DNA from: Sarcomyxa edulis
Taxonomy: Eukaryota > Basidiomycota > Agaricomycetes > Agaricales > Mycenaceae
Direction: 5' to 3'
Length of the DNA stretch: 64,000 bases
Assembly (NCBI GenBank): GCA_009761415.1
Contig: QUOL01000002.1
Location: 930,001 to 994,000, forward strand
Shown in pieces: positions 35,520 through 47,200 of this stretch. The notes below the pieces were generated by a model, which saw only the letters and a program-made list of their open reading frames with translations, was not told the DNA's origin and did no database searches. Within the stretch, counting starts at the first letter, position 1. Every line of letters begins with the position of its first letter. The position numbers and the translations under genes are program-made.

Positions 35520-36342
35520 ATACATGGCTCCTCCTCAACCTCCACAATCAGTTCCACCACAGACATACTCTGCCCCACCTCCACAACAACCGTTTGCATA
35601 TTCACTGCCGCCATCTCCTCCCCACGAGAACATACAGCCTGCTCCACCGCCGCCACCACCGCAGAATAGCTCACTTTCCTCCAGTACTAGTCAAGGTTCA
35701 AGACCGCTTCCCCCGCAGCCACAAGTATATGCACAGCAGCAGCAGAGTCAACCTTCGTACGGTATGCCTCCGGCATCTTACAGCCCAAATGCGCCTGGAA
35801 GTATAATATTTCCCACAGCAAATCCTTACCAGTCCATTCCCCCGCCTCCTCCACCACCTTCTGCATCGCATATGCAGGCTCCTCCCAATTCATCGCATAT
35901 GCAAGGCAATTCGACGTACGCTATTAATGGACATACACCTAATGCAGGACTTCCGATCCCGCCTCCACCTCCGCCTGTCCCTCCCGGTCAATCTCAGTCT
36001 CAATTCGAGCAGGGACAGAGTACTCGTCCACGACGCCAGTCCAGCTTACCTCAACCTCCCGTGCTTCAAAACTATCATACGCAGCAGCATCAACAACCTG
36101 CAATATACCAGCCTATACCCCCTCCACCTCCGCCACCACTTCCATCATCGCACTCTCATGACTTTTTTCAACAGCCACATCAACTCCCTCCACCTCCACC
36201 CCTTCTCCCTGCTCAAACCCAACCATATTACCCCGGTCCTCCTCCCCAACCCCCAGCAATGATCAATCATCAGCCTCATTGGTCTCCTCAACATAACGGA
36301 GCTTTACCATCACATGGTAGTTATATCCAGCAGGGGTGGTGA
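33849..36342 (+). CDS. C2-domain protein with long proline/glutamine-rich tail (Inn1/Fic1-like)
   Basis: The N-terminal C2 domain (about residues 8-150) reads IGTLVVVILRARHLPNKRHI, GKQDPYCCVSMNGEK, HPEWDEEVRFTLWED, LKVSCYADDPREPDLIGET and KDKFCGQVYLEMTFW. Two of the usual Ca2+-binding aspartates are visible (KQDPY and ADDPRE). After ERPPKKKPTKFREDYGG the rest is disordered, with many PxxP runs (IPPPPPPP, PLPPPPPLLP) and a polyQ stretch (35,490-35,520). A C2 head with a PxxP tail is the layout of the cytokinesis proteins Inn1 and Fic1, whose tails bind SH3 domains of Hof1/Cyk3-type proteins. That functional parallel is inferred from architecture. There are four introns near the 5' end. It is convergent with the 36,621 gene. 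Confidence 0.75.
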
Positions 36343-36620
36343 TTAGACGGTTCAAAGATTCTGGAACATCAATATCAGCTCCTCGGACGTTGCACAATTT
36401 GAATGACAGGACTATTTCTCATGACTCACATACACACATATATATTCTCTCGTTGCTTTCCCAATTGCTTTTTCTTTCCCCCAACTTGCAATTCACTTTC
36501 ACTAGTAGGCTAATATACACAAGTAGAAAAGGAGTGTATCTTCGAACATACGTATACAGTAACAATAGCACATCACGGCCAAATTGTTGACTTGTAGCGC
36601 AACCACCCAGACATTTGAGA

Positions 36621-37282
36621 CTAGGAATCTGGAGCTGTGTTTGGTGGTGGCGTTGACTGTATCTCCCGTTCCCTCTCCCTCTCCCTCTCCGCCCTCCAAT
36701 TGGCTATCTCTGTCTCTGTAGGAACAAGCCCGCGACGAGCGAGATCGATGCGGGCCTCCTTTCTGATTTTCGATTCTCTAGCTCGTACCTGAGCTTGATG
36801 AGCGATTAGAGCGGTATCGGCGCCCATGACCATTCCAAACATGGTGACTACAACATATCGCTTTTGAGTACCACAGAGCCTTATCACGAAGACAATACGC
36901 ACAGCCGCATACGAGAAATCCTTTGAAAGCGAGAGTTTGACGACTATGTCACCGTTTCCCGTTGAGTCATTTATGTTCGAATCAAGCGCGAATGGAAAGG
37001 GTTCTCAACCGAAAAAATGGCCAGGTATAATGTCCAATGACGGCTAGGCCTGTGCAATGAAATTCAACGCGAACTGGTCAGCTATCTCGTCTCAAGCTCG
37101 AGCAATTGAGAAGTGCGCACCGATCCCAATGCCCGTGGATCGAGCACCACCCTAACCATGATATGAACGACCGAACAAGCCTGTGAAGCTGTAGACAAAC
37201 TTACCGTTATTGCTGCCTTGGCCTGGATTTCATATGCGCGTTGTACATCAGCTTCAAGTGCACGGCCGGTACGAGTTGACAT
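36621..37282 (-). CDS. Small two-TM membrane protein, function unknown
   Basis: Five exons can be joined with GT-AG introns into a protein of about 137 residues. They read MSTRTGRALEADVQRAYEIQ, AKAAITGGARSTGIGI, GLAVIGHYTWPFFRRQTLAF, KGFLVCGFTMFGMVMGADTA and LIAHQAQVRARESKIRKEAR, ending RAEREREREREIQSTPPPNT and stop at 36621. Two glycine-rich hydrophobic segments flanked by arginines form a likely membrane hairpin, followed by a charged helix. The layout resembles HIG1-type mitochondrial proteins, but I cannot assign it to that family. The exon chain was built by hand to keep one frame, so the borders are tentative. Confidence 0.6.
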
Positions 37283-37873
37283 GAGCTCGAGCTCGGAAAT
37301 TGCATCGGGAGACTGAGGGACAGCCGCGTCGATCGACCTCAGTCGCGGTTCGCCTTATTATCATCCAAAGGCAATAGCACCCGGGAAAAAAGCGCAAAAG
37401 CGCGACCTAGTGCTACATTACTTAAATACATACAATGTTAACTTCTTGTAGGCATTTTCTCTCGATCTCGAGGAACTGTTCAATCAAAAAGGGTGGCAAC
37501 GTGCCGGGGGGACTGCTCTGCTCTGCAGATCACTAGTGGGTATGTGGATAATAGCGCTATAGCGGTTGGAAACAATACTTTCGATGGCTAGGTAATTTGG
37601 GAAAACGATGATATCACAGGTAACAAGAAGGGTCAGTGGGGTTGGAAAGAAGGGTGTCGTTTCGCTCAGCGGTTATTAGACGACATTGGGTATATTGGGG
37701 ACCTCCCAGAGCAATGAATGCAATCCAGTTGCTCGGTGGCGATCTGTCGTTTAAGAAGTCAGCAAATGGTGAAATAGATACTCGCAAAACTGATCACCTT
37801 CGAGTTGCGACACTGGACAAGACAGTTGACACTAGCACTCGAGCTCTTCGGGGCGTCGTGTCAGCCGATTGAT
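37283..37873. other. Intergenic region, 37,283-37,873
   Basis: This is the space between two genes read on the minus strand. The long plus-strand frame crossing it is antisense to the 37,874 gene. I see no feature. Confidence 0.45.
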
Positions 37874-39163
37874 TCAAGCTTGGTTCGCGTAGAGAGATCC
37901 ATTCTGACGAGCATCGTAGCCGTTAGGAGGTGGAAGGATGTGGGCACGTGCGGCATCATAAACGGGGTTGGGAGAACGAGCAGCGTAAGTAGGATATTGA
38001 CTGTTCTGATTGAATCCAGGAACTTGCACAGGCGGTCCCTGATACGGGGATTGCGTGTATCCTTGCTGCTGTCCTTGCCCACGGGCATACATGCCTTGTT
38101 GTTGTTGTTGTTGCTGTTGAGGTGGTGCGTACATCACTGGGGAAGTGTACCCGCCGTATGCAGTTTCAGCGGGAACGGCGGCACCGTGACTATGCCCAGA
38201 GCTGCTGACACTCGCTCTACCCTTCTCCGTCGAGGCCACTCGTGCCAGGCCATCAGAATACCCGCCAGTCGCGTCGTTCACGCTGTTAGGATCGAAAGAG
38301 AGAGCTTCGTTGTTCAGCCTGTTCTTTTGGCGTCTGCGAACGGCGAAGGTACCAATAGAGATTATCAAGATGAGTCCGATTATGCCGACCAATGCGAAAA
38401 CTGCCCCGGACAGAGGCTTATTTTGCAAGAACGATTTGGCGGCTGGCGTAGCTGCCGCGCCGCTGGATGTAGTAGCAGGAGCACTAGCAACCACAGTGAC
38501 GGTGTGTACATGACCGCCAGATGTCGTCTCGTATACAGTCATTGAAGTGTAAAGAGAAGTGCTAGTGGCGCTGGTAGTGGTCGGAGTAGGACTGGTCGTG
38601 GTCGACGAGCTTGAGGTGGAGGTGGCGGAGGAGGAGGAGGAGGAGGTCGAAGAAACACTGGTGGAGGTAGCGGAACTGGACGCCGACGCCGACGTCCTAG
38701 CAATGCAAATTCAGATTCATCAATCATCAATTGAGGAGAAATTTACTTACAAAGTGGCGGAAACGCTACTGGAAGTGGCAGATGACGCAGCTGAACTGGA
38801 CGACGCGCTAGAAGATGAGGTCGTCAGGGGGGTGGATGTTGTTAAAGTGGGTAAAAGTCCAGACGGAAGTGCTATAGAAATTGCAGGAATGCTGATGGTG
38901 GGGACAAGTCCATCCAATAAACCACCCGTGGTTGTTGCAGATGAAGAACTGCCACCATCACTGCACAATGACGATACAGTCAAGTTCTGTACAGTGACCA
39001 GGTTTTTGCAAAACGAGAAAGGGAACTCACAATATATCACTGAATACTACATAGATGAGATTGTTCAGTACCACGGACGTGCCCAGATACGACAGACGAG
39101 AGACTCACAGTCGCCGAGGCCCCGCCTTTGCACCATAGCGCGGGATTTCCGTCTGTGCATCAT
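37874..39163 (-). CDS. Single-pass membrane protein with S/T-rich outer part and Q-rich cytosolic tail
   Basis: Four exons join in frame: MMHRRKSRAMVQRRGLGD, a tiny exon (LFSDIF), then DGGSSSSATTTGGLLDGLVP with a serine-rich run, and an exon with SASASSSATSTSVSST, MTVYETTSGGHVHTVTVV and SGAVFALVGIIGLILIISIG (the TM helix) followed by TFAVRRRQKNRLNNEALSFD. The tail has a polyQ stretch (near 38,098) and ends GYDARQNGSLYANQA, stop at 37874-37876. A mucin-like ectodomain, one TM and a basic juxtamembrane patch resemble fungal Mid2/WSC-type wall sensors. No WSC cysteine domain or clear signal peptide is present, so the role is unknown. The expression of the tiny exon is inferred from splice signals. 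Confidence 0.65.
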
Positions 39164-39926
39164 GAGAACTCAACCGTGAAGGTGGAAAAAGTAAGGAACG
39201 TGAGGGTTGGTTGAGTCGATGTTTATATTGTTTTTTCCGTAGAGGATAAGGTCAAGAGAAAAGCGGCCTGGGGTCTTATGGCCGAACTCTCTTGTGAGGT
39301 GGTGATGATACGGAGAGAGAAGACTGTCGGAAACAAGCGTTAAAGTTAAAGCCTTTGACAGAACAAACAGGGAAAAAACGAACTTGGAGCAAGCGCTAGC
39401 CTTTTGTTCCCACTCCACGCAATAATGTTCAGAAACGCAGGATGAAAGCGAGATAAATCACAACGAATCATAGCGGTCCTCGGTGTTCTCGTATAGCTTC
39501 AGTTGGCATCGCGACTGTAGCATGTTGCATGCATATTATTGCCAGAGATCCCGTCGACTCCGACTTGTGGAGCGGAACAGCCGGGAGCAACATGCATATG
39601 ATGTAGATTTCGGTCGTTTTTGAGGCAAAAAAGCCAGGGTTTGACTGATGGATTGACGGGATATACAGCATATCTTTCGTTGTACTCTTTCATCTGGATT
39701 GAATGCAAGATTTTGGATGTCCATGTGGATTTCCAGGTTGAAACTTGACAATGAGTGATTATCGATTATGAAGTCAAGACGAAGTCGGATGATCGGATCG
39801 ATCATCCCATCTTCTCGATCACTCACTCAAATATTCAGCCACGCGAGACTGGCACGCGTTCGACGTTTTTACTTCCTTCCAGAGGAAAAGTTGACTCGTA
39901 TATACAGCAGTACAACATGTTACATT
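39164..39926. other. Intergenic region, 39,164-39,926
   Basis: This lies between the start of the S/T-rich protein gene and the stop of the PKA regulatory subunit. It contains only short, unrecognised frames. Confidence 0.45.
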
Positions 39927-41520
39927 TCACCGCGATATCGACATCCTGTTTCCATAGCTCTCCCCCGCTTTCCTTTCCATAATCTCTCGCAGGGGTCCAA
40001 GAAGTCGAGTAAACGCCTGCGTATCAAGGGCCGCCACCTTCAATTGAGGCAACGAAGGATCCTCCCTGTGTACGGCGCTCACCGTAGCCGCACGAGGAGC
40101 AGCACGCAAAAGTGATAGCTCTAGACAAGAACATGAGCAATCGCCAGAGATGGACAGAGGACGGATACCCACCTCCAAAATAATCCCCCTTCTTGAGATG
40201 CCCTACCTTGATCTGTCCACCCGCTTCCCGAGCCTTCGTAACAGTTGCCTCACCCTCCTCAACGAAGAAGAACGCATCTCCCACATCGCCTTCACGGACA
40301 ACCGCTTCGCCATCTGCATAAACTTTGCTCACCAACGCATCCGCAATCTTGCTTCTCTCAGCCGCATCGAGAGAGGAAAGCAGAGTGACCGTCGACAAGA
40401 AATGCTCATACATCGTCCGTCGTCGGTAAGCCATCTTCAGAATGATAGTTCGGAAGGTGATACGGTCCAAAACCCAGAGCGTCGATGGCTCAATCGCCAC
40501 CACCGTAGCCGCTCTGAGATGCCCGTACATCAATGCAAGCTCTCCAAAGGAGTTCCCAGCCTTGCATTCCGAGACCTTGCGACCGAATTCGGGATGGTAT
40601 CCAGGCTGTAGAAACATATCCTGAGGAGCAGCCGTCGACGACGAATTATTGTTATCCGTAAGTGACGTTGGAGGTAAAGGATCTCCGCGGATATAGCAAT
40701 CCAACAACCCATCCTCAACAACGTAGAAGAACTCCCCAACATCACCCTGACGGATGATCACCTCATTCGGAACAGCTTTCTTCTCCTGCATAGCGTTAAG
40801 CGCGCCCGTCTTTTGCTCCTGATCAAGGTCCCGGAAGATAAAGTTGTTAGCAATGGCTGCTTTGATGCGACGCAGTTGGTCTTCAGTTTTTTCGAATACG
40901 GGGAGCGGCTCGTTTGGCGTATTCTCGAGATCGATGGATTCTGCCGACACGGAGGTACGTCGGGCGAATATCGCGGAAGTAGGAGGGTGTAGATAGTCTC
41001 CTGGGTTGGAAAACGACGATGCATTGGAATTGGCATTCTCAAAAGCAGAGAATGGGTTAGATGTGCTGAGGGGGGAGGTGGGGGTCTGTCCGTCGATTTT
41101 GAAACGGGGAGTAGCACGGTTATAATTGCTGTTAGTATCGTCGTCGTCATCGAGCAACGCGTTTCCTGGGACGTTCAGAGTGCCGAACGGGCTCTGTGAG
41201 ATACTGTTCCGGAGAGATGGACGATGGACTTGTTGGGGAGTAGCTTGTGAGAAGGGTGAGATGGCAGATGGAGGTCCACTGCTGATGCTACTACTGAAGG
41301 GTATATCGATGTAGATATTGCTGGGTAGATCTCCCCTGGAAGAGTAGGATGAAAATGAAGAGTGCGAACGTTGCTGGGAGGCAAGAACATCACGGGCACG
41401 CGCTCGTTGTTCCTCGAGACGGGATTGGAACCAGTTGGCGCAGAATTGGAGAGCGTCTCTTGGCTGAACGCGGTATGCGTCGCGAGTCAAATCTGCCACG
41501 AGCGACTCGAAAGTCGACAT
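39927..41520 (-). CDS. cAMP-dependent protein kinase regulatory subunit
   Basis: This protein binds and inhibits the PKA catalytic subunit and releases it on cAMP binding (yeast Bcy1, Ustilago Ubc1). It begins MSTFESLVADLTRDAYRVQP, the docking/dimerisation helix region with ALQFCANWFQSRLEEQR. A disordered serine-rich linker leads to the inhibitor site FARRTSVSAESID, where a Ser occupies the phosphoacceptor position, so it is type II-like and can be autophosphorylated. Two cyclic-nucleotide-binding domains follow. Domain A has the cassette FGELALMYGHLRAATVVA; domain B has GELSLLRAAPRAATVSA across the single intron (about 40,121-40,173). Both keep the Glu and Arg that bind cAMP. Stop at 39927. 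The length of about 515 residues is typical for basidiomycetes. Confidence 0.95.
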
Positions 41521-41660
41521 GAGAAGGGATATAGATCTAGGTATGTGCTTGGTGAGTTATGGGGGGTATATTGGGTACAGTTATGCTTGGTTGAAGCTAG
41601 CGTTGAAGAAGGAAGCGAAGAAGGTGCATAACTCAAAAAAAGGCTGTTTTTTCTCGAATA

Positions 41661-42174
41661 CTGTACTATTTCGACCGTAGGTTCGGTCACAGGTCACGGA
41701 GGTACCTGAACTGAACCTATATGTATAGATGTCGCGGTCACAGAAGACAAATGAACTTGTTCAAAAAGAAGATCAAAAAGACCGCAAAACGAATTTTTTT
41801 TTGGCAAATCCGGTTCGCTCTCGTAGTCTACGCTACATAGGATGTAAACGAAGTACGGAAGATAGAAATTGAGCTGGAAATCAATGCATCTCCCATTCCG
41901 AGCCATACTTCTTCGATACACTGTGTAAAAAAAAGAGGCCGATTTGATGTAGTTTGACTCAGGAAGAATGGTTACGAGTCTAGTCGTCGAGTTCGTTCTC
42001 CTCAGAGTATTACTCTTCGGTGCTGCCAGCTCAAATTTGCAAACCTGACTGAACTAAAGTGAATTGAACCTATTTGTTGAGGGTCACTGGTCACAGGCAT
42101 ATCTGAACTGGATTGAACTTGAACCTAGCAGGTCACAGGTCACACCCGGTGAACCTACGGTCGAAATAGTACAG
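41661..42174. mobile_element. Non-autonomous TIR element (MITE), 514 bp, TA target duplication
   Basis: Perfect 24-bp terminal inverted repeats begin CTGTACTATTTCGACCGTAG. TA flanks both ends (41659-41660 and 42175-42176). Subterminal GGTCACAGGTCAC repeats sit inside each end. GAACT/GAACCTA motifs recur internally. No transposase ORF is present. It is a different family from the 22,576 element because the TIR sequence is unrelated. A Tc1/mariner-type origin is inferred from the TA duplication. Confidence 0.82.
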
Positions 42175-42298
42175 TACAAGCAACTCCCGTTTCAGCTGAA
42201 CAAGGCGAATTCAAATAATCCTTCGAACTTCGAAAAAAGCGGAAGCTGATCATCATAGTACTATACTAGTATACATTCCATCCAAAACATTCAATCTA

Positions 42299-44219
42299 TC
42301 AGTCTGAATCATCGACCCAATCCTCCGCCATGACCCTGTCCATATAATCCCGCACCCACTTGGGCCTCATCGCATGCACTGCAGAGATTTCACGACGTCG
42401 AATCTCTCTAGCCTCCTTATGAGCTTTCGCTTCCGCGCTTTCCTCCCCATCTGCACTGGGAGCAGCACCGGGACCGGCCTCCAAAGCATTCATCTCCGTC
42501 CTAACCCTCCCCTCCCTCTGCCTCAACACTACCCGTCTCCGATTCCATATAGCAGGATGAAGCGTCGCCACTAACAGGGTCACAAACATGACAATCTTCC
42601 GTCCCAAACTCGGCTCTGGGATATTTTGCCGTCCGAAAACGATTTGTTCTTCCTCTGGCATATTCAGATTAGCGAGGTGGTTGAAGACGACGGCACGTTG
42701 ATCGTCCAGTATACCAGCCATGATACCTCCAGCGCCTGGACCACCAGGTGGGGCTCTGCCAGGTGCAGCATTGGGCTGAACGGCAGGATTGTTATTGTTA
42801 CCGTTGTTGATATTCCCATTATTATTGTTATCATTGCCATTATTCGCGTTGCCATTGCCATTCCTCAAAGGACCAGGAACACGAACGACCTCGATATGAA
42901 TCCTCCGCCACCCACCACCAAGGATCTGCCTAATCGGCCTCCACGCTTCGTACACAAGCCACGCCAAGATGATAAACCCAATGACAGGTTTCCTGGCAGG
43001 CGCGACGAAGTAGAGGAGTATGAGGGTTCGGAAGACTAGCATTAGTAGTGGAGCGAGGAGCGCTCGCACGGGGAATTCGCGCAGGTCGGGTAGGATGCCA
43101 CCTACGCCTGCTCCCCCTCCTGCACCTACTCCTGGGGCGGGGGCGTTGCGGACGGGGGGCAAGCCGAGTTGTTGTAGGATCTGGTTGATGTGTGGAGGTA
43201 ACGCGGCTTGGTTGTGGTTGACGAGTGGTGGTGGGATGACGGCTTGTTGGGAGGTGGTGAATCGGTTGGGAACAATCGGGACAATCGGGAGGGCGAGTAA
43301 GGGGAAGGTGTGTGTTAGGACTTTGAGTGCGTGTGCTTGGAATGGGGTTGGTGTCATGCTTGAGGAAGAGGGTTTAAGGCTTAGGTATTCTTGGCCGCTG
43401 GGTATTATGGTTTGGTAAACAGGCACGGCATGTATGTAGTTATGATGGACTCACTCGATGGATACTCGATCGTATTCAATTCCACCCTCGGTCTGAGGGG
43501 GAAATTCTTCATCTAGAACAGGGGGCCACGCATACCCATTCGCGGTGACAGTAGCTACAGAAAGCGCACGCATGACTCCAGCGCTATCCGGTCGTTGCAT
43601 CATCTGAATCGACGGAACGGGCATGAACGCGCTGAGTGCGACTTGGTGTTTTGTGAATACATAAACAAGTGGATGTTCTGGAGACGAGATCGCAGTTTGT
43701 GGTTGTATTGGCTGTTGTTGGAATTGAAGTCGAGGGAATGAATGAGAGTGCATTGTTTGGGGACGGGATATCGGGGTGGGTATCTGGGGTGTAAAGTACG
43801 GTGTGGGAGGTGGTGCGGTGGTGAGGGGGGGATTGAATACGTTGTAGGATGGGACTGCTCTCATAGGATCCGTTGGTTGAGCTAGAGACGCTGGGATTTC
43901 CGGGGGAGTCGCAGACCAGGCTGAAGGGTGCACGGCCAAGTGAACGATACGTGGTTCGTCTGGGGACTTTGTGCGATACTGATAAGTATATGCCGATACA
44001 TACAAAATGAAGACTTACCTTCCAAAGATCCTGGACCTTCTCCGAATCAGCCAATGTCCTACCTCTCCAGATAATCCGCTGGCCTATAGGATTTGGAGAG
44101 CCGATACATGATTTGGATATCTCCTGTTTGACGTCTAAAATTGAAGATGATGGGGGTACATTAACGAGAAATGAATGAGAATATGCAGGTAGTTCGATGC
44201 GAAGTTCAACGGTGGACAT
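42299..44219 (-). CDS. Ubiquitin-like-domain ER membrane protein (HERP/Usa1-like)
   Basis: Three exons join to about 550 residues. The N-terminus (MSTVELRIELPAYSHSFLVN to RIIWRGRTLADSEKVQDLWK, with SPDEPRIVHLAVHPS) folds as a ubiquitin-like domain. A proline-rich middle follows. Two adjacent hydrophobic helices lie near the centre (ALLAPLLMLVFRTLILLYFV and PVIGFIILAWLVYEAW), followed by an Asn/Gly-rich spacer and a further hydrophobic helix (RKIVMFVTLLVATLHPAIW). The C-terminus is KWVRDYMDRVMAEDWVDDSD. An N-terminal UBL and membrane hairpin are the layout of mammalian HERPUD1 and yeast Usa1, which organise the Hrd1 ERAD ligase. Dsc3-type Golgi ligase subunits are an alternative. The layout is seen; the function is inferred. 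Confidence 0.7.
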
Positions 44220-47200
44220 GAGGGTTGAAGAAAGGATGGTTATGCTGAGCTGAACTGAGGAATGACATCGGTGAAACGTGGAATTAATCGGCCACGTGGA
44301 GTTACATGTTTGCCTGGACACTTTAGAGTCCAGGTTTTATCGATTGCGCGATAGCCTTATAAGGCAACTCGTTTGTCATTTGTGATTACGCAGTCGGACT
44401 TTGCCGGTCTTCCCCATCTACGAAGTGTACAGTCTATCAGACTCTATGGTCTTCCTCGGACTGGGTGTACCAAGAGCTGGGGCTCTGTTTTTACTCGTCG
44501 ATATCAACTGGCCATGTCGCTTTGTATCAACATCTCTTGCTAAGGTTTCTGCCTTTGAGACTCTCTTCCGGTGGGGTGGTCGTGAGTTGGTCGTGAGTTC
44601 TGTTCTCTTTTCTTCAACAATCTTCAACAATCGGCCCATCTTGCCAATAATTGTGCTATCGCGTGTCTACTACAAGGTTTCGACCATTCTACGGGAGCGC
44701 ATCTACTCTAGATCCAACACGGGATTGTTACTTGCTTGGGTGAAAAATATCAGCGCCTTCTCGCAGGTCATGGAGAGTACTGAGTCTGTACTGTGTAAAC
44801 TGTCGAACCCCGTTCCCCGACCGTCGGGGAACGGGGTTCGACAGTTTGGAGACTGTTTGTGATAATTAAGATAATTACAAGAAATGTTGATGGCAACTGT
44901 ACATGTCTATGTTGGATTAAGGGAAACGGCCTCAGATTCTCGATGAGTACTATGTTCCTAACAGAGAATTGAATGTTGGTCGTCCAAGCCTTCACCGTCA
45001 TGATCCAAGATTTGGTGACGAAACCCACGTCGGTAAATGTCCAGGCTTGCCCTTTAGGGCCATTCTTTATTTATTTATTTATTTTACACTGAGGTAAACT
45101 AAATAACGAAAATGGGTTTCCACTGGGGAGAAAGCGTTTTCAAGCGCCTAAGTGGCGACGTACAGCCACAACACCCGAACTTCGTAATATTTTATTTCAA
45201 AATAGACCTTGACCCTGGAGGGCAGCGGGAGAAGGTGTCACGATCAATGAATGTAAGCGCCACATCTGTTGACGTCTGAACCTTGTCTGAGGACTGAGTA
45301 CTGAGTACTGAGTCGCTCTGAGTCGTTTGAATGTCGTTTTCCATGATAATAATCATTGCCCTGAACTTCTGTAAGTAGAAAATGTACACATACCACGGGC
45401 AGGTTTTGTTTTTCGGTTACTTATCTTCTTTTGGTTAAAATTTGAATAATCGAACAACCCAATTTGTGCCTCCGGTATGAGTTCGCAAGTTTTCTCACAG
45501 AACTTATCAGTCCTGTGCATCTACTTCTTACTTCCACAGTTCCAGCGCATTTTCTTCTCGCTCAAGCTTTCCGACCGTATCAAACCAAATAACCTATCCC
45601 CCATGAAATATGCTGACGATGAGGAATCTAAACGAGAGGGCTACGAGGAAGACTAAAGGTAGCGTGAATATCTGAGTCATCCTACTCGGATTGTGTCCAC
45701 CGCTGACAGCAGGGATCCAAGTAACATGCACACTGTTCTCGGCATGTGTATCTGGCACCTGATTACCCTAATTGCTGCCTAAGACCGTCGCTCCACATCC
45801 TAGACGCTTTCTGCGAGTTGGTCACCCACTACGACTATCAATGAGTGTTCAACCGTGGTTCAACCCAAATCGTATTGCGGGTATGTTGATGACTTGGAGC
45901 CTTCCTCCAATGCTTTCGTCAACTTCCCTGGTTCTATATCTGCAGAGTACGAGTCCTCGCGGCATAGTCCTGACTCCCGGGGTTCTAGGAGGCGTGTTAC
46001 ATGCTTCTCAAATGTGTCTCGAGAAATTGCCGAATTGTTCACCGCTATCCTTGGACTGGACAGAATCGAGGCGTCGCCTCGATCGTGCGTCGCCAACCTA
46101 TTTCCTGGTCCGTTCCTCCGTTGCGCGTATAGTTAAGAATCGCCGAAAAACAGAATCGTTCAGTCGATCACCGCACGCGGAGTCATCCTGCCTAGACTGT
46201 GCGAGATGCAAGCTACGCCGACAACGAGGGTTGAGCGGGTGAAGATGACGAACACGGAAACCATGATTCCTTCATACAATTTGGTGGCAACAATACAATC
46301 GATGCAACCACGATCTGCTCAGCTAAACGCGTCTCGATCTCCTCACTTCGTCCAGGACAGCTTTCCACATTCTTCGAACACAACAAGTCTTCTGGGCTGC
46401 AACTTGGTTCTCTTCAATGATCATCTGACGCCCGCTTTCGTCTCCGCTACCTCCTTGCATTGCCTGGGAAGCACCAGCAACCGGACGATTGTCATCTATA
46501 TCTATGTACGCCTTCAGCATCTTGCCTCCATATCGCACGAACAACGACGACACATACTGAATTCTGGGACGAGACCGGATGGACCTCTTGGACTGCTAGT
46601 GGAATCGCGACCTTCCTCATTCTAGCATGGGCAATCCCTATAGTTTAGTTGGGTATCATGATGGGATGAGGGGTCACACTGACGTGCGGGGGTCCTCCTT
46701 GCTCGTCCACCGACGATGGTGAAGACGCAGTAGGTGGTTGATTATTGTTAGCGGATTCATGGTATGTGAACCAGTAATCTGATTACGGGCTATTGGGTCA
46801 ATTGATCGATGTTCGTCTGTTGCAGATGACTTACTAGGACCATAGTGGGACACCCGAACGTTGAAAACGTTGTAGGAATGACTAGTCTGGACATTACTAC
46901 GATTCCTGTAGTTCGATCGGCGGTCACTCGAGTGTGTGCTCATGTCTTCGGTAGTGACCAGTTTCGTATCTTGGCAGGTTTCGGTCACCCTACACCTCAC
47001 ATCTTGACACTATACCACATTCCAAACTTGTACTTAACTCACGCTGATCTCTCACAACGCGTTGAAAACTACAAAAGGAACTTATGATTTCAGACTGTTT
47101 CATTTTCTATGCACCCGGCTACCCTACCCAAAGTCTTCGTAGGCCTGCATTTTCGGGGACGGGGTCGATGGGTCTAAGTCAGATCAGGCACAAATTACAT

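Noticed and set aside
37636..38545. 246-residue plus-strand frame opposite the S/T-rich membrane protein
   Set aside because: The minus frame has TM helix, basic anchor and consistent splice sites; the plus frame has none.
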